64,000 nucleotides of DNA, taken from NCBI GenBank assembly GCA_963760985.1, contig CAVXFM010000010.1, positions 310,001 to 374,000 of the forward strand, written 5' to 3'. The translations under genes were made by a program, and so were the position numbers. The notes below the pieces were generated by a model. It had not been told where the DNA came from, did no database searches, and saw nothing but the letters and a program-made list of their open reading frames with translations. Below, in pieces: positions 17,601 to 28,100 of the stretch. Source of the stretch: JACRDG01 sp963760985. Lineage in GTDB: Bacteria; Desulfobacterota; Desulfomonilia; Desulfomonilales; Desulfomonilaceae. Numbering within the stretch: position 1 is the stretch's first letter; the number at the start of each line of letters is the position of its first letter.

Positions 17601-18872
17601 TCATGAGATGCGCAGCAAGCGCGCCGCGTTCTCCCCGAGCACCTTGCGCTTTTCCTTTTCCGTGAGGTGGCTATTTGCCTTGATTGCACCGACCAGGTAG
17701 GACATGTTTACGCCTCCGGTCAGCGGCAACGGATAGTCCGTTGCAAAGAGCATCCTATCAAACCCGAGGGTCTTGCGGATTTCTTTCACCACGGTTTCCC
17801 GGTCCAGAATCCATTCCACCGCAGCGAGATCCGCGTAGACGTTGCGATATTTTTTCCCCAGTTGCAGCGCTTCGTACAGCCATATCCCGGGAATATAGCT
17901 GCTGTAAGCCCCTGTATGGGCAAGGACCAGTGGCACATCGGGGTATTTCTTCAGGACCGGTTCCCATAGCCCCGGATGGGCATTCTGGCTCAGCTCGGGA
18001 ATTTCGAAAGGCCCTGCGCCACACCCCGAGTGGCTCAGCACGATCGCACCGCTCTCGCGACAGTAGTCGAAAAGAAGGTTCACATTCTCTTCTTCCGAAG
18101 GATCGAAAAATTGGGAATAAGGCAGCAGCTTTATTCCCTTTAGTTTAAGTTTGTCGATTTCCTCCAGCTTTTGTTCCACGTACGCGCGGTCTTTGGAGAG
18201 GTTCACCGACCCGAAGCCGAAAAGAATGTCCGGGTAGTCCTCCACCCAGGCCGCGACGTCCTGATTCGTGACGTGGCTGGGCGAATAAAGGCTACTTCTG
18301 ATCTGCCGAAGCATCTTCTCGAAAGGCACGCGGTGCGATTCGGCGCATCCGGAATATGCCTTTCTGAGCTTGTCCACGACCTCCGCACGATCCAGGTCTT
18401 CCGGGTCCGTATCGGTCGCCAGGATCACCGCGTGCGTCACGCCTGCCTGGCGCAAGTCCGTAAAGAATTTCAAGTCAGGTAATTTGGGGTGAATATGGAA
18501 GTCCACCACAGGGAAGAAGTTGACCTCCGGCCCGGGCAACCGCGATCCCTGGTCGTCAGTGCCCCACGATTCCAGTTCTTCCGCGCGGAAAGCCCCTTTG
18601 CCTTTCACCAACACGTAATCTTCGGTTCGCCCCTTGTAGTGCAACGCCTGAAGGGCTACGGTGATCCGATACTTTATCCTGAAATCCTGGATCTCATGCA
18701 GGTAAGGTTGGAGCTTCGCAATCAGTTCTTCTGCGTCTTGCGGGTCTCCGATGCGAAAGAGATCCCTGACCATTCGCCAGCGGTGATCCGGAGGGTCATG
18801 AACCAGGGCATTTACCATTTCGTCGGTTCCCGTCAGCGGGGGGAACCCGACGTAACCTTGTTTCTCTTTCAT
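17601..18872 (-). CDS. Amidohydrolase-2 family metal-dependent hydrolase
   Basis: 423 residues from the ATG at 18872; the frame is open to 18950 but the extra N-terminus looks random. Residues 1-100 are helical with no recognised domain (EELIAKLQPYLHEI). The TIM-barrel hydrolase part has the metal motif VDFHIHPK near residue 125, then IVLSHSGCG, PLVLAHTGAYSSY and LFATDYPLPL (the conserved aspartate). The family covers decarboxylases and hydrolases of aromatic and acyl compounds, so the substrate cannot be named. The next upstream gene is an AmiS/UreI-type channel, which hints at an amide or urea substrate; this is inference only. Confidence 0.85.
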   Translation of the reverse strand: MKEKQGYVGFPPLTGTDEMVNALVHDPPDHRWRMVRDLFRIGDPQDAEELIAKLQPYLHEIQDFRIKYRITVALQALHYKGRTEDYVLVKGKGAFRAEELESWGTDDQGSRLPGPEVNFFPVVDFHIHPKLPDLKFFTDLRQAGVTHAVILATDTDPEDLDRAEVVDKLRKAYSGCAESHRVPFEKMLRQIRSSLYSPSHVTNQDVAAWVEDYPDILFGFGSVNLSKDRAYVEQKLEEIDKLKLKGIKLLPYSQFFDPSEEENVNLLFDYCRESGAIVLSHSGCGAGPFEIPELSQNAHPGLWEPVLKKYPDVPLVLAHTGAYSSYIPGIWLYEALQLGKKYRNVYADLAAVEWILDRETVVKEIRKTLGFDRMLFATDYPLPLTGGVNMSYLVGAIKANSHLTEKEKRKVLGENAARLLRIS

Positions 18873-18977
18873 GTTGCCTCGAGAGGCGCAGGACCTCAGA
18901 GGAGGCCTGCGCCACCATGTTTCCCAAGTCTTCACCGCGCGGTTTCGCATGCGAAGAGCGCAGGAAAGTTAGGACAC

Positions 18978-19505
18978 TTAAAAAGGAAGGGTACCTGACA
19001 CGAGTAGCCAGAATGCAGGAACCCAGAGCCCGAAGGCCACCCAGACAATCAGCGACCAGGCAAGTGCCTTGGTGGGGAACCTGCCGTACGAGTTAAGCCA
19101 CACCTCCAGCGTCAGGACCGCGTAGCCCGCACATGCAAAGGCAAAATAGTTGCTCTTGGCTACCAACTGCTTGCCGTCCACCATCGGCCCGCCGGTGAAG
19201 AAGAGGATCATGTAAATCAGGGAAACCATCGCGACCGTGAGGCTCACGTTGCCGACGGATCTGAGATCTTCCAATCCCGACAGCAGCGCATACGACACCG
19301 TGCAGTAGAGCAGCCCATGTACGAACAGCAATCCCGCGGTGAACGGATCCTTGAACACGGCAACCTGAAGCACGGCTCCCAGCACCACCACCGCTCCCAC
19401 AAAACCAGTGGCTGCACCGGTGCCTTTTGCTTCGCCCTTACCCAGAAAGAGCATTGCCACGGGAAGCCACATCACGCTTATGGCAATGAGTACTGCCAAC
19501 GTCAT
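18978..19505 (-). CDS. AmiS/UreI-family channel-like membrane protein
   Basis: 175 residues from the ATG at 19505 with six hydrophobic segments in even spacing (MTLAVLIAISVMWLPVAMLFLG, VGAVVVLGAVLQVAVF, AGLLFVHGLLYCTVSYALL, LTVAMVSLIYMILFF, YFAFACAGYAVLTLEVW, LAWSLIVWVAFGLWVPAFWLL). Length and layout match the AmiS/UreI family of proton-gated urea and short amide channels. The frame runs on upstream to 19583, but that N-terminus is polar and lacks a family match. It is 105 bases upstream of the amidohydrolase. I infer that small uncharged amides cross the inner membrane through it. Confidence 0.75.
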   Translation of the reverse strand: MTLAVLIAISVMWLPVAMLFLGKGEAKGTGAATGFVGAVVVLGAVLQVAVFKDPFTAGLLFVHGLLYCTVSYALLSGLEDLRSVGNVSLTVAMVSLIYMILFFTGGPMVDGKQLVAKSNYFAFACAGYAVLTLEVWLNSYGRFPTKALAWSLIVWVAFGLWVPAFWLLVSGTLPF

Positions 19506-19661
19506 TTCCACACCTACCTTTGAGAAAGAGGAGGATGACCCGAACATCCCGCTTGCGCCCTCCGTCGTTAAGCGGGGCTTCACCCTATTGCCAGACCCTT
19601 TGCGTCGATGTGCGAATAGCTACCGCCCCCCTTTCCTTTCTAAATGAAGAGTCTCCATGTC

Positions 19662-20687
19662 TCATCCTCCGATTCTCGACATGTATTGCAGGCAACGCTG
19701 ATCGTGGCGCATATCCAGGCTGTGCCCGTTCGGTTTCATGGCAATGGCTTCGCGGATCAGGGACCGGATTCTGCCGTCGGAGCACTCGTTTCTCAGCGGC
19801 GTTCTCACGTCTATCTCGCGGTCGTACAACAGACACGGCCGGAGCCTGCCACTGGATGTGAGACGAAGCCGATTACAGGAACTGCAGAAGTTGTGGCTCA
19901 ATGCGCCAATGAGCCCGATTTCCCCTTTTGCGGAAGTGAACCTGAATCTCCGAGACGGGCCGTCCGATGGAGAGCGATCAATGGGATGAAGCGCGCCGTG
20001 TGCTTCCAGGTGGGTCCTTATCTCTTGCTGCGAAAGGAATTGGGACCGGCCCCACCTCACATCGTTGTTCATGGGCATGCACTCGATGAATCGGACGGAA
20101 AAGGGCTTTTCCACCGACAGTCGGGCGAACGCGCCTATTTCGTCCTCATTCACTCCCCTCATGGCCACCACGTTGATCTTCAGGGGATGAAAACCGACGG
20201 CCTCGGCCTCTGCAATTCCTTCCCGTACATTTCCATAGAACTCCGTCCTGGTGATCTTTCGAAATTTGAGGGGATTCAACGCGTCCAGGCTCACGTTGAT
20301 CCGCCTCAGCCCAGCCTCCCAAAGCGGCCTGGCCATGTGCTTCAAGGCAACTCCGTTGGTGGTGAGTCCCACGTCCTTGATGCCCGGAATGCCCAAAATC
20401 TCGCGGATAAGATGACAGACATTGCGTCTTACCAGCGGTTCTCCTCCGGTGAGGCGAACCTTGGTGATGCCCATGCTCGCGGAAACGCGGACCACGCGTA
20501 GAATTTCCTCGTACGACAAGATGTCATCGTGCCCCAATAAACTCATGCCGCGTTCCGGCATACAGTAGATGCACCGCATATTGCATCGATCCGTAATGGA
20601 TACCCTCAGGTAATCAATCGTTCTTCCATGAGTGTCTATGTTCGCAGCCAAGCTTTCCCTGAGCTGTCTTGAGGTGGTAAAAGCCAC
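19662..20687 (-). CDS. moaA: GTP 3',8-cyclase MoaA
   Basis: Radical SAM enzyme for the first step of molybdenum cofactor synthesis. The first cluster motif is CNMRCIYC near residue 35. The second Cys triple (CSSCNRLRLTSSGRLRPC) binds the GTP-side cluster. The protein ends in Gly-Gly, as MoaA needs. I chose the GTG at 20687 with a gagg site six bases upstream, giving 341 residues; the frame is open to 20756. The following channel gene lies 157 bases downstream. The product serves the many Mo/W enzymes in this window (mop, the FdhA-like protein, the AOR-family protein and the hydroxylase at 61-64 kb). Confidence 0.93.
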   Translation of the reverse strand: MAFTTSRQLRESLAANIDTHGRTIDYLRVSITDRCNMRCIYCMPERGMSLLGHDDILSYEEILRVVRVSASMGITKVRLTGGEPLVRRNVCHLIREILGIPGIKDVGLTTNGVALKHMARPLWEAGLRRINVSLDALNPLKFRKITRTEFYGNVREGIAEAEAVGFHPLKINVVAMRGVNEDEIGAFARLSVEKPFSVRFIECMPMNNDVRWGRSQFLSQQEIRTHLEAHGALHPIDRSPSDGPSRRFRFTSAKGEIGLIGALSHNFCSSCNRLRLTSSGRLRPCLLYDREIDVRTPLRNECSDGRIRSLIREAIAMKPNGHSLDMRHDQRCLQYMSRIGG

Positions 20688-21200
20688 GCTTTGCCTCGGT
20701 CTGTGTGATTTGGCCCGGCTCGGCACGCGCGGGGATACGTCAGTCGGTGGTAGCACGAACCGTGCCAGCGAATGTCAGGCAAAATCTGCGGCGACAGAAA
20801 ACGCGGCTATGGAATCTGTGGCGGTAAGTTACTGATAGTTCGAATGATATTTCCTGGCGATCATTCTCGTCCTCCACCTTCGTGTGCCATCAGTTGGGTC
20901 TGTCACGTGTCTTATGCGATCCGCGTATCCATTTTCGCCCCACTTGGCCCCACCTGAAAAGTTCATGATTGATGTCAATAAGTTGACCTCTCGGGGCGCC
21001 TTCGTGGTGGGGTCTCGCGTGGCCTTTGTCTCCCGCCAACGCGGGCGTTCGGGAGGCCTCACAGGTGACGGAGCTCTGCCCATGAACTCGCCAGGCTCGC
21101 CCTCTTTGGTACGCAGCGCTATTGGCACGCTATTTGCTCATGTCGTGAGCGGTTGCGTGTTGATCGCGCGTGTTCGAACTAGGGAAAGTCGAGAGTACTT
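20688..21200. other. Divergent intergenic region between moaA and the Hdr operon
   Basis: It holds the promoters of two divergent transcripts. No Moco-riboswitch core and no clear operator were seen on either strand. Small open frames here show no family features. Confidence 0.4.
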
Positions 21201-23192
21201 ATGGTCGATTATCATCCATTAAAGCGCTGTCCGGGGTCGCGAAAACCACACGATCGCATGCTCGCCAGTGTGTGCCAGGAGTGCGGAGTGGGCTGCGGCC
21301 TCGTGGCCTATATCGATGAAGAGAGGATCGTTGATGTACAGGGAGACGAGACCAATCCCATCAGTCGGGGAAGGCTGTGCGGCAGGGGAAGCATGTTCCC
21401 TCGGAGACTGTATCGTGCCGACCGTATGTGCACACCGATGGCTCGTGCTCGTACGACAGAAGACTTCCAGGAATGCGACGGGTGGGATCAGGCTCTGGAT
21501 CTCTTAGCGGATCGCCTCAAGCGCATCCGCGATCAATACGGTCCAGAAGCGCTGCTGATCGGCTGCGACCCGGGAGCAGGACTGGATTTCCTTTACGCGG
21601 GCATGCGTTTTGCCGCTCTCTGGGGCACGCCTCATGTATTCGACCCCTTTGTGCAGCGCGTCAACGCATTACCCCAGGGAATTGTCGCCTCACCCGATGG
21701 CCCGTGCTCTGACTGGGTACACGCGCGGTGTCTTTTCGTAGTGGGAGCCGATCCCGCGGCAACGCATCCTGTGGCTGCCAATTGGATTCTGGAGGCTCAG
21801 GATCGCGGAGCCAAGCTGGTAGTGGCGGACACGCGTTTCACTGCAACCATGTCCAAGGCTGACGTGGCCTTGAGGATACGACCGGAGAGCGCCAGTGCTC
21901 TCGGCATGGCCCTGATGCAGTCGTTGCTGGATCGTGACCTGCATTCATCGGATGCCGTGGAGAACCACTTTGTCAATGCGGATGCGTGGAAGGCCTCCTT
22001 CGAACAAATGTCTCTCCATGATACCGCGGCAAAGATCGGTCTTTCTCCGGAAGAGATTACCAATGTAGCACTCCTGCTTGCCGCGAGAGGGCCGGTGCAA
22101 CTGATTACCGGAAGATCGCTCTCACCATTGCCTGGATATGGAATCTGGCAAACTATGGCCACTGCCATGGGTTGGACAGGAAAGAGGGGAGGGGGTTGGT
22201 ACCCGGTGGACTCGGGTCGGCCTCCGGTCAATGCAGCGGCAGGGATCGAGGAGCTTGAAGGTGAAAGTACCTTCTCTTCTTGCGCTGATCCTCAGTTCTT
22301 CCTGAATCAACTCCTTGGCGAGGGACCGATGGACAAGGCGTCGCGTGTCAAGGCAGTCATATACTCGGAAGATTGTTTCGACGATTCCTTTCATGCGGCA
22401 GCACAAAACTCCAAGACTTTGGAGCTCGCGGCCTGTTTCGGCTCTTTTCTCAGCCAGGAGCGCAACCGGCCGCATTTTATTTTCCCTGCCTCGCTCTGGG
22501 CCGAGCGGGATGGGCTTGTGTTCACCAACGACCGGGGGATTCGTTGGGCGAAGAGGATTGCCACACCCCGGCATGACACTCGATCGGGCCTGGATTTCTG
22601 GATAGGGCTTGCATCAAGATTCGGCTGGGAAGCGCATTTTCCCTGGGTTGCCGAGGACGGCACTGCGGACCATCACGCGTTTGCCCAATGGCTCCTGCAG
22701 CAGAATCCGCTCACCAAAGCCTGCATCCCGGCCCTGTGGGATGACCCGGGCGATGGTGCACGCATAATCTATTGGCCCACCGAACCATCCAGCCTCGGAA
22801 AAATCGAGCCCGCTCACGCGTGGGTTTCGGTCGAGGCATCGCACGAAGACGACCCGGAAGCTGAATCCTATCCCCTGCACCTCGAATCGCCCCATGTCGG
22901 GTCCGGTTGCACGGACCTTGCCAATCTCTGGCCATGGAGCGGAGAACGTGGGCGGTCGGCTCTGCTCCAGATCAATCCTGACATCGCTACTGCACTGGGC
23001 ATTGAAAGCGGTGATACCGTCATCGCACTGGCTGCCGGCCAAAGCACCGAAGCAAGGGCCTGGGTGAGTCGGGCAGTGCCTCGTTCGGTCGTGTACAGCA
23101 CGCACATGCGAGGCGCCAAACGGGTCCTGGTTCATCGGAAAGGCCAAACGAGTCAAGAAGCTCTTCACGCACTGAGAGGGATGTTGCCATGA
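21201..23192 (+). CDS. FdhA-like molybdopterin oxidoreductase lacking the Mo/W ligand
   Basis: 663 residues. The N-terminal [4Fe-4S] motif is CQECGVGC with the fourth Cys in GRLCGRGS. The nucleotide-binding part resembles formate dehydrogenase alpha subunits (VVGADPAATHPVAANWILEAQDRGAKLVVADTRFT). In FdhA the metal is held by Sec or Cys followed by His (R-U/C-H); here the aligned stretch is VQRVNALPQG, with Val and Asn. Formate oxidation is therefore unlikely, much as the Mo site of NuoG is lost. The C-terminal dinucleotide-binding domain is present (SYPLHLESPHVGSGCTDLANLWP). It is the first gene of a tight operon with Hdr and Mvh-like genes. I infer an electron-conducting or scaffold subunit. 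Confidence 0.85.
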   Translation: MVDYHPLKRCPGSRKPHDRMLASVCQECGVGCGLVAYIDEERIVDVQGDETNPISRGRLCGRGSMFPRRLYRADRMCTPMARARTTEDFQECDGWDQALDLLADRLKRIRDQYGPEALLIGCDPGAGLDFLYAGMRFAALWGTPHVFDPFVQRVNALPQGIVASPDGPCSDWVHARCLFVVGADPAATHPVAANWILEAQDRGAKLVVADTRFTATMSKADVALRIRPESASALGMALMQSLLDRDLHSSDAVENHFVNADAWKASFEQMSLHDTAAKIGLSPEEITNVALLLAARGPVQLITGRSLSPLPGYGIWQTMATAMGWTGKRGGGWYPVDSGRPPVNAAAGIEELEGESTFSSCADPQFFLNQLLGEGPMDKASRVKAVIYSEDCFDDSFHAAAQNSKTLELAACFGSFLSQERNRPHFIFPASLWAERDGLVFTNDRGIRWAKRIATPRHDTRSGLDFWIGLASRFGWEAHFPWVAEDGTADHHAFAQWLLQQNPLTKACIPALWDDPGDGARIIYWPTEPSSLGKIEPAHAWVSVEASHEDDPEAESYPLHLESPHVGSGCTDLANLWPWSGERGRSALLQINPDIATALGIESGDTVIALAAGQSTEARAWVSRAVPRSVVYSTHMRGAKRVLVHRKGQTSQEALHALRGMLP

Positions 23193-23758
23193 TCGAGCAC
23201 GTTGACGGACACGAGAAGAGAAATGCGCTCCTGGCTGCCCCATCCCGGTGCATTGGATGCGGCTCCTGCCAGGCAGCGTGCGAGATGGAACACGATCTTC
23301 CCGAAGGCACACGCACGGTGAAGGTGATGCAGCTGGGTCCCTTCGGCCAAGAAGAGGGACTGACCATGTCCTTCCTGCCCACCACCTGCTTCCACTGCGA
23401 CCGGCCCGCGTGCGTTGCCGCGTGCCCTACCGGCGCCATGCAAAAGAGGGCGGACGGAATAGTCTTCTCCGACCTGGAGATATGTATCGGCTGTCTCACC
23501 TGCTCGGTAGCGTGCCCGTACGGAATACCCGTGCTCAATCCTGCCACGGGAAAGGTCGCCAAATGCGACGGATGTCGGGCACGGGTGGATATGGGGCTCT
23601 GGCCGGCTTGTGCGCTCAAGTGCCCCAGCGACACATTGACTTATGGAAGCACACGGAAGGTGGTTCAGGATCGACGGCAACGAGAAGCCTTCAAGAGAGC
23701 CCAGGCATTCACGACACCAGAAGGAAAAGATCATGGTTCGACTTACCGGAGACCCTGA
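23189..23758 (+). CDS. Four-cluster ferredoxin subunit (DmsB/HycB type)
   Basis: 189 residues with four cysteine groups for up to four [4Fe-4S] clusters: CIGCGSCQAACEMEH, CFHCDRPACVAACPTG, CIGCLTCSVACPYG and the CDGCRARVDMGLWPACALKCP group. This is the usual electron-transfer subunit of molybdopterin oxidoreductases. The ATG overlaps the stop of the FdhA-like gene by four bases, so the two are probably a pair. The C-terminus overlaps the start of hdrC by 26 bases. It should carry electrons between the FdhA-like subunit and the Hdr module. Confidence 0.9.
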   Translation: MIEHVDGHEKRNALLAAPSRCIGCGSCQAACEMEHDLPEGTRTVKVMQLGPFGQEEGLTMSFLPTTCFHCDRPACVAACPTGAMQKRADGIVFSDLEICIGCLTCSVACPYGIPVLNPATGKVAKCDGCRARVDMGLWPACALKCPSDTLTYGSTRKVVQDRRQREAFKRAQAFTTPEGKDHGSTYRRP

Positions 23759-24302
23759 AGAAAAGGTTTTCCTGAATCAGGTAATGGAAATGAGCGGGCA
23801 GAACCTCGTGGAATGCCTGCAATGCGGCAAGTGTTCGGGGAGTTGTCCCGTGGCATCCGATCAAGTGAGCGGACCGAGACAGCTCATTGCGCAGATCCTT
23901 TCCGGCATGAAGCGCCAGGCGCTCACCAGTTCCATGTGGTGGTCCTGTGTGAGCTGCGGTACGTGCATGACCCGTTGTCCGGTCGAGATCAACATGTATC
24001 GCGTCGCGACCGCACTCTGCGAATTGGCCGAAAAGGCAGGGATTCCACCTTCGGAGCCTGACATTCATCTCTTTGAGGATCTGTTCCTCAAGTCGGTGCA
24101 GAAATACGGCCGAGTCAACGAACTCCGGACCGTGGCCACATACAATCTCCTCACCAAGCAACCCTTGAAGGATGTGGACAAGGCGGTGGCGCTGGTGCGC
24201 AAGGGAGCAATTTCTCCTCTGGAAATGCTTTCAGGGGGGAAAAGGGATGCCAAGGTCTCCCGCATCTTCGTGCGTGCAAAGAGCCAAGGGCATGGAGAGT
24301 AA
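23733..24302 (+). CDS. hdrC: Heterodisulfide reductase subunit C-like protein
   Basis: 189 residues from the ATG at 23733. Two classical [4Fe-4S] motifs are present (CLQCGKCSGSCPV near residue 30, CVSCGTCMTRCPV near 72), the hallmark of HdrC. The rest is helical (YRVATALCELAEKAGI, LFEDLFLKSVQKYGRV), as in the family. HdrC passes electrons from HdrA to the catalytic HdrB. The stop is followed after three bases by hdrB, as in most hdrCB pairs. The frame extends upstream to 23643, but this part lies inside the ferredoxin gene and is not needed. Confidence 0.92.
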   Translation: MVRLTGDPEEKVFLNQVMEMSGQNLVECLQCGKCSGSCPVASDQVSGPRQLIAQILSGMKRQALTSSMWWSCVSCGTCMTRCPVEINMYRVATALCELAEKAGIPPSEPDIHLFEDLFLKSVQKYGRVNELRTVATYNLLTKQPLKDVDKAVALVRKGAISPLEMLSGGKRDAKVSRIFVRAKSQGHGE

Positions 24303-24305
24303 TCC

Positions 24306-25181
24306 ATGAAGGTCAGCTATTACCCCGGTTGTTCCCTAGAAGGGACCGCGAAACCGTACAATACGTCAGTCCATCACGTCTGCCGCACCCTGGGAGTGGA
24401 ACTCGAGGAAGTGCCGGAATGGGCGTGCTGTGGATCATCTGCCGCGCTCAAGATGAGTGCTCTCCTTTCCACCGCGCTCTCTGCCCACAACCTGGCTCTT
24501 GTGGAACGCCAACATCTTTCCGATGTGGTGGCCCCGTGCCCGTTCTGCTTTCGACGACTCAAAAGCGCTCAGCAAGAGATGAAGAACGATCCGAAGCTCA
24601 AGGATGCGGTGCAGAGGACCATCGAGACAGAACTCGACGGGAATGTGGAGGTTCGTAGTCTCCTGGAGTTCATCCGCCACCAGGTCGGATTGGACGCCAT
24701 CGCGAGCAAAGTGACTCGCCCCCTCCAGGGGCTGAAACTGATTCCTTACTACGGGTGTTATGTGGTCAAGCCCCCCGCGGTCGCTCAGTTCGACGACCCG
24801 GAGAATCCCACGTCCCTGGATGAGATTCTGCGTGCAGCGGGGGCTGAAGTGTTGGACTGGGATTTCAAGGCGGAATGCTGCGGCGCGGGCCTTTCCCTGA
24901 GCAAGACGGAGAAGGTGTGCGAGCTCAGTGGGCGCCTCATACGGGAAGCGACAGAGCGTGGAGCAGATGCGATGGTAGTCGTCTGTCAGCTTTGTCAGGC
25001 CAATCTGGACCTACGTCAGCCTGAGATTGGTGCACTGCACCACCGAGATTACCGGTTGCCTATTGTGTACTTCACCCAGGCACTGGGACTCGCTTTTGGG
25101 TTTTCAGCCAAGGACTTGGGGCTGCAGCGGCACATGGTCGACCCACTGCCCCTCCTCAAGGCAAAGGGGTTCGCATCATGA
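24306..25181 (+). CDS. hdrB: Heterodisulfide reductase subunit B-like protein
   Basis: 291 residues with two CCG domains: CSLEGTAK, CCGSSAALK and CPFCFRRL in the first half, and GCYVVKPP, CCGAGLSLS and CQLCQANLD in the second. These hold the noncubane [4Fe-4S] clusters that cleave disulfides in methanogens. In bacteria the electron acceptor differs and is often unknown. Both CCG sets look complete, so this subunit should be active, unlike the FdhA-like and MvhA-like members. The stop overlaps the start of hdrA by four bases. Confidence 0.92.
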   Translation: MKVSYYPGCSLEGTAKPYNTSVHHVCRTLGVELEEVPEWACCGSSAALKMSALLSTALSAHNLALVERQHLSDVVAPCPFCFRRLKSAQQEMKNDPKLKDAVQRTIETELDGNVEVRSLLEFIRHQVGLDAIASKVTRPLQGLKLIPYYGCYVVKPPAVAQFDDPENPTSLDEILRAAGAEVLDWDFKAECCGAGLSLSKTEKVCELSGRLIREATERGADAMVVVCQLCQANLDLRQPEIGALHHRDYRLPIVYFTQALGLAFGFSAKDLGLQRHMVDPLPLLKAKGFAS

Positions 25182-28100
25182 AAAAGGTCGGCGTGTACAT
25201 CTGTCATTGCGGCACCAACATCGGCGGGACCGTCGATGTTCACAAGATAGCCGAGGAACTGGGCACGGAAATACCCGAAGTCGCTGTGTGCAGAGATTAC
25301 AAATACATGTGCTCAGAGCCCGGTCAGAAGATGATTCGAGAAGATATTGCGGAAATGGGCCTTGATTGCGTGGTGGAGGCCTCATGCTCTCCGAAGATGC
25401 ATGAGCCGACATTTCGCAATGCAGTCTCTACCGCGGGCATGAATCCCTATCTGTTTGAAATGGTGAATATCCGGGAGCACTGTTCCTGGGTGTCTCCCGC
25501 GGACCCGGCCACCACTGCAAAGGCAAAGGACCTTATCCGCGGCGCAGTCTCGCGGGTCGTGCACCATGAGGCTCTCAAGGGATCTACCCAATCGGTCAAT
25601 CCCAAGGCTCTGGTGGTGGGCGGCGGGATCGCGGGCATCACCGCAGCGCTGAAGATCGCCAAAGCGGGTTATCAGGTCTACATGATCGAGAAAGAGGAGA
25701 TCATCGGCGGCAAAATGGCCCAGTTTGACAAGACGTTTCCCACACTGGACTGTTCGGGCTGCATCCTCACTCCCAAGACCAGCGAAGTCGGCAGACATCC
25801 GAACATCCAGATCCTCACCAAATCGGAAGTCCAGGAAGTGACCGGATTCGTGGGGAACTTCAAGGTTCGGGTGCTGCAGAAGCCGCGTTACGTGAAACTC
25901 GACAAATGCACCGGTTGCGGAGACTGCCAGGAAGTGTGTCCCATCAACATACCCAGTCCCTTTGAGCTGGGCATGACGACTCGCCATCCGATCAGCCGAG
26001 CCTTCCCCCAGGCCATTCCCAACACCTATTCCATCCTGAGGGCCGGAATGCCGCCCTGTCAGGCAGCGTGCCCCGCGGGGGTGAACGTTCAAGGGTACAT
26101 GACCTTGACCGGCGTGGGCAAATTCCCGGAGGCTCTGGCCCTGGTGCGGGAACGAATGCCTTTTGCGTCGGTGTGCGGCCGCATCTGCGTGAGGCCGTGT
26201 GAGACCGCATGCAAAAGGGGCCAACTGGACAATCCCACGGCAATCTGTCACACCAAGCGCTTTCTCGGTGACTACGAGCGTGAGCAGGGTGTGCGTGCAA
26301 ATCCTCCCATGGACGAACCCCGCGAAGAGAGAGTGGCGGTGATCGGGGCAGGACCGTCAGGTCTGTCGTCAGCGTATTACCTGGCGCTTCGCGGGTACCA
26401 GGTTACCGTGTTCGAGAGGTTACCGGGACCTGGGCGGGATGCTGCGAGTGGGCATTCCCGCGTACCGGCTTCCCCACGACGTGCTCGACGCGGAGATACA
26501 GAACATCCGTGAAATGGGAGTCACCATCCGGACCGGCGTGAGCTTCGGTAAGGACATTACCCTGGATAGCCTCGAAGATGAAGGATTCAAGGCCGTGTTC
26601 CTGTCCACCGGGCTCCACGTGAGTCGGCGCCTCAACGTGGAGGGCGAGGATTCGGAGGGAGTCATCGGCGGCGTAGAACTGCTGCGAAAGGCCTCGCTCC
26701 ACGAGCCGGTCTCAATGGGAAGCAAGGTGGTGGTCATCGGCGGCGGCAACGTTGCCATCGATTGCGCACGCACCGCGCTCCGCCTCGGAGCCGGACAGGT
26801 GGAACTGGTCTGCCTGGAAGCCCGTGACGAAATGCCCGCTTTGGCGCGTGAAATCGAAGAGGCGGTCGACGAAGGCGTGGTCATCCACAATTCTTGGGGA
26901 CCGAAACGATTTCTTAGCGAAAACAACAAGGTCTCCGCACTCGAGTTTAAGCGATGCACCTCGGTCTTTGACGAAAACCGTGCATTCCGGCCCACCTACG
27001 ATGAGGAAGAGCTGAAGACTCTGGTGTGTGACACAGTCCTCATCGCGATCGGCCAGGCTTCGGAAGGCGACCTGATAGGAAGTCTCAACCTGCAGACCGC
27101 TCCGGGGGGAAGGATACTCACCGACCCTGAAACGCTTGCCACGAGCCGACCGGGAGTCTATGCGGGCGGTGACTGCACCCTGGGGCCTGCGACCTTCGTG
27201 CAGGCCGTTGCTCAGGGCCGGCAAGCAGCGCTTTCGATTCACAGCTTTCTCGCGTATGGCGCTCTGCAGGAAGTGAAGCCCAAAGAAAGGCCTGTACAAA
27301 AGGAATTGCTGGAACCTGAAAAACTTCGTGCACGGTCTATCCCTCGCCACGAAATGCCCATGCTCTCTCCGGAGGAGAGAAAGACCTCTTTTGAGCAGAT
27401 AGAATTGGGATTTACCCCGGAAATGGCCCAGGCCGAGGGGCAGCGTTGCCTCGCATGCGGTCTGTGCTGTCAGTGCGGTGAATGCGTCCGGAAGTGTGGT
27501 CCGCAGGCCATCGATCTCAGCGAACCCGAGCGGGTCCACGAACTGGATGTGGGCGCAATCGTGGTTGCCACGGGTGTGGACATCTTCGACGCGCACACGT
27601 ACACGGAGTACGGTCACGGGAAATATCCCGATGTGATCACCAATCTCCAGTTCGAGCGCCTGTGCAATGCGTCCGGTCCCACTGGCGGGAAGGTGTTGAG
27701 GCCGAGCGACGGCACGGTTCCCCGGAGCGTGGTGTTCGTCCAGTGCGTGGGTTCCCGCGACAAATCCAAAGGCAACGAATACTGCTCCAAAGTGTGCTGC
27801 ATGATCAGCGCAAAACAATTGAGCATATTCAAGCATCATAACCCCGACGGGCAAGCTTACGTCTTCTACATCGACAACCGGGCAGGAGGAAAAGGGTACG
27901 AGGAATTCCTCCGCCGAGCCATCGAGGAAGAAGGAGCCCAGTACATTCGGGGCAGAGTAGCCAGGATCTTTATGGAGGGCGGACGTCTGAAGGTTCGGGG
28001 CGAGAACAGCCTCGCTGCCTGTCCGGTCGAGATCGAGGCGGATCTCGTGGTGCTCGCTACCGGCCTGGTCCCGCAAAAGGACTACATGAATGTCGCACGG

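Noticed and set aside
20688..21200. Moco riboswitch before moaA or the FdhA-like gene
   Set aside because: The conserved core could not be found on either strand.
26712..28076. 454-codon open frame on the minus strand inside hdrA
   Set aside because: Shadow of a high-GC coding strand; composition random, no ribosome site.
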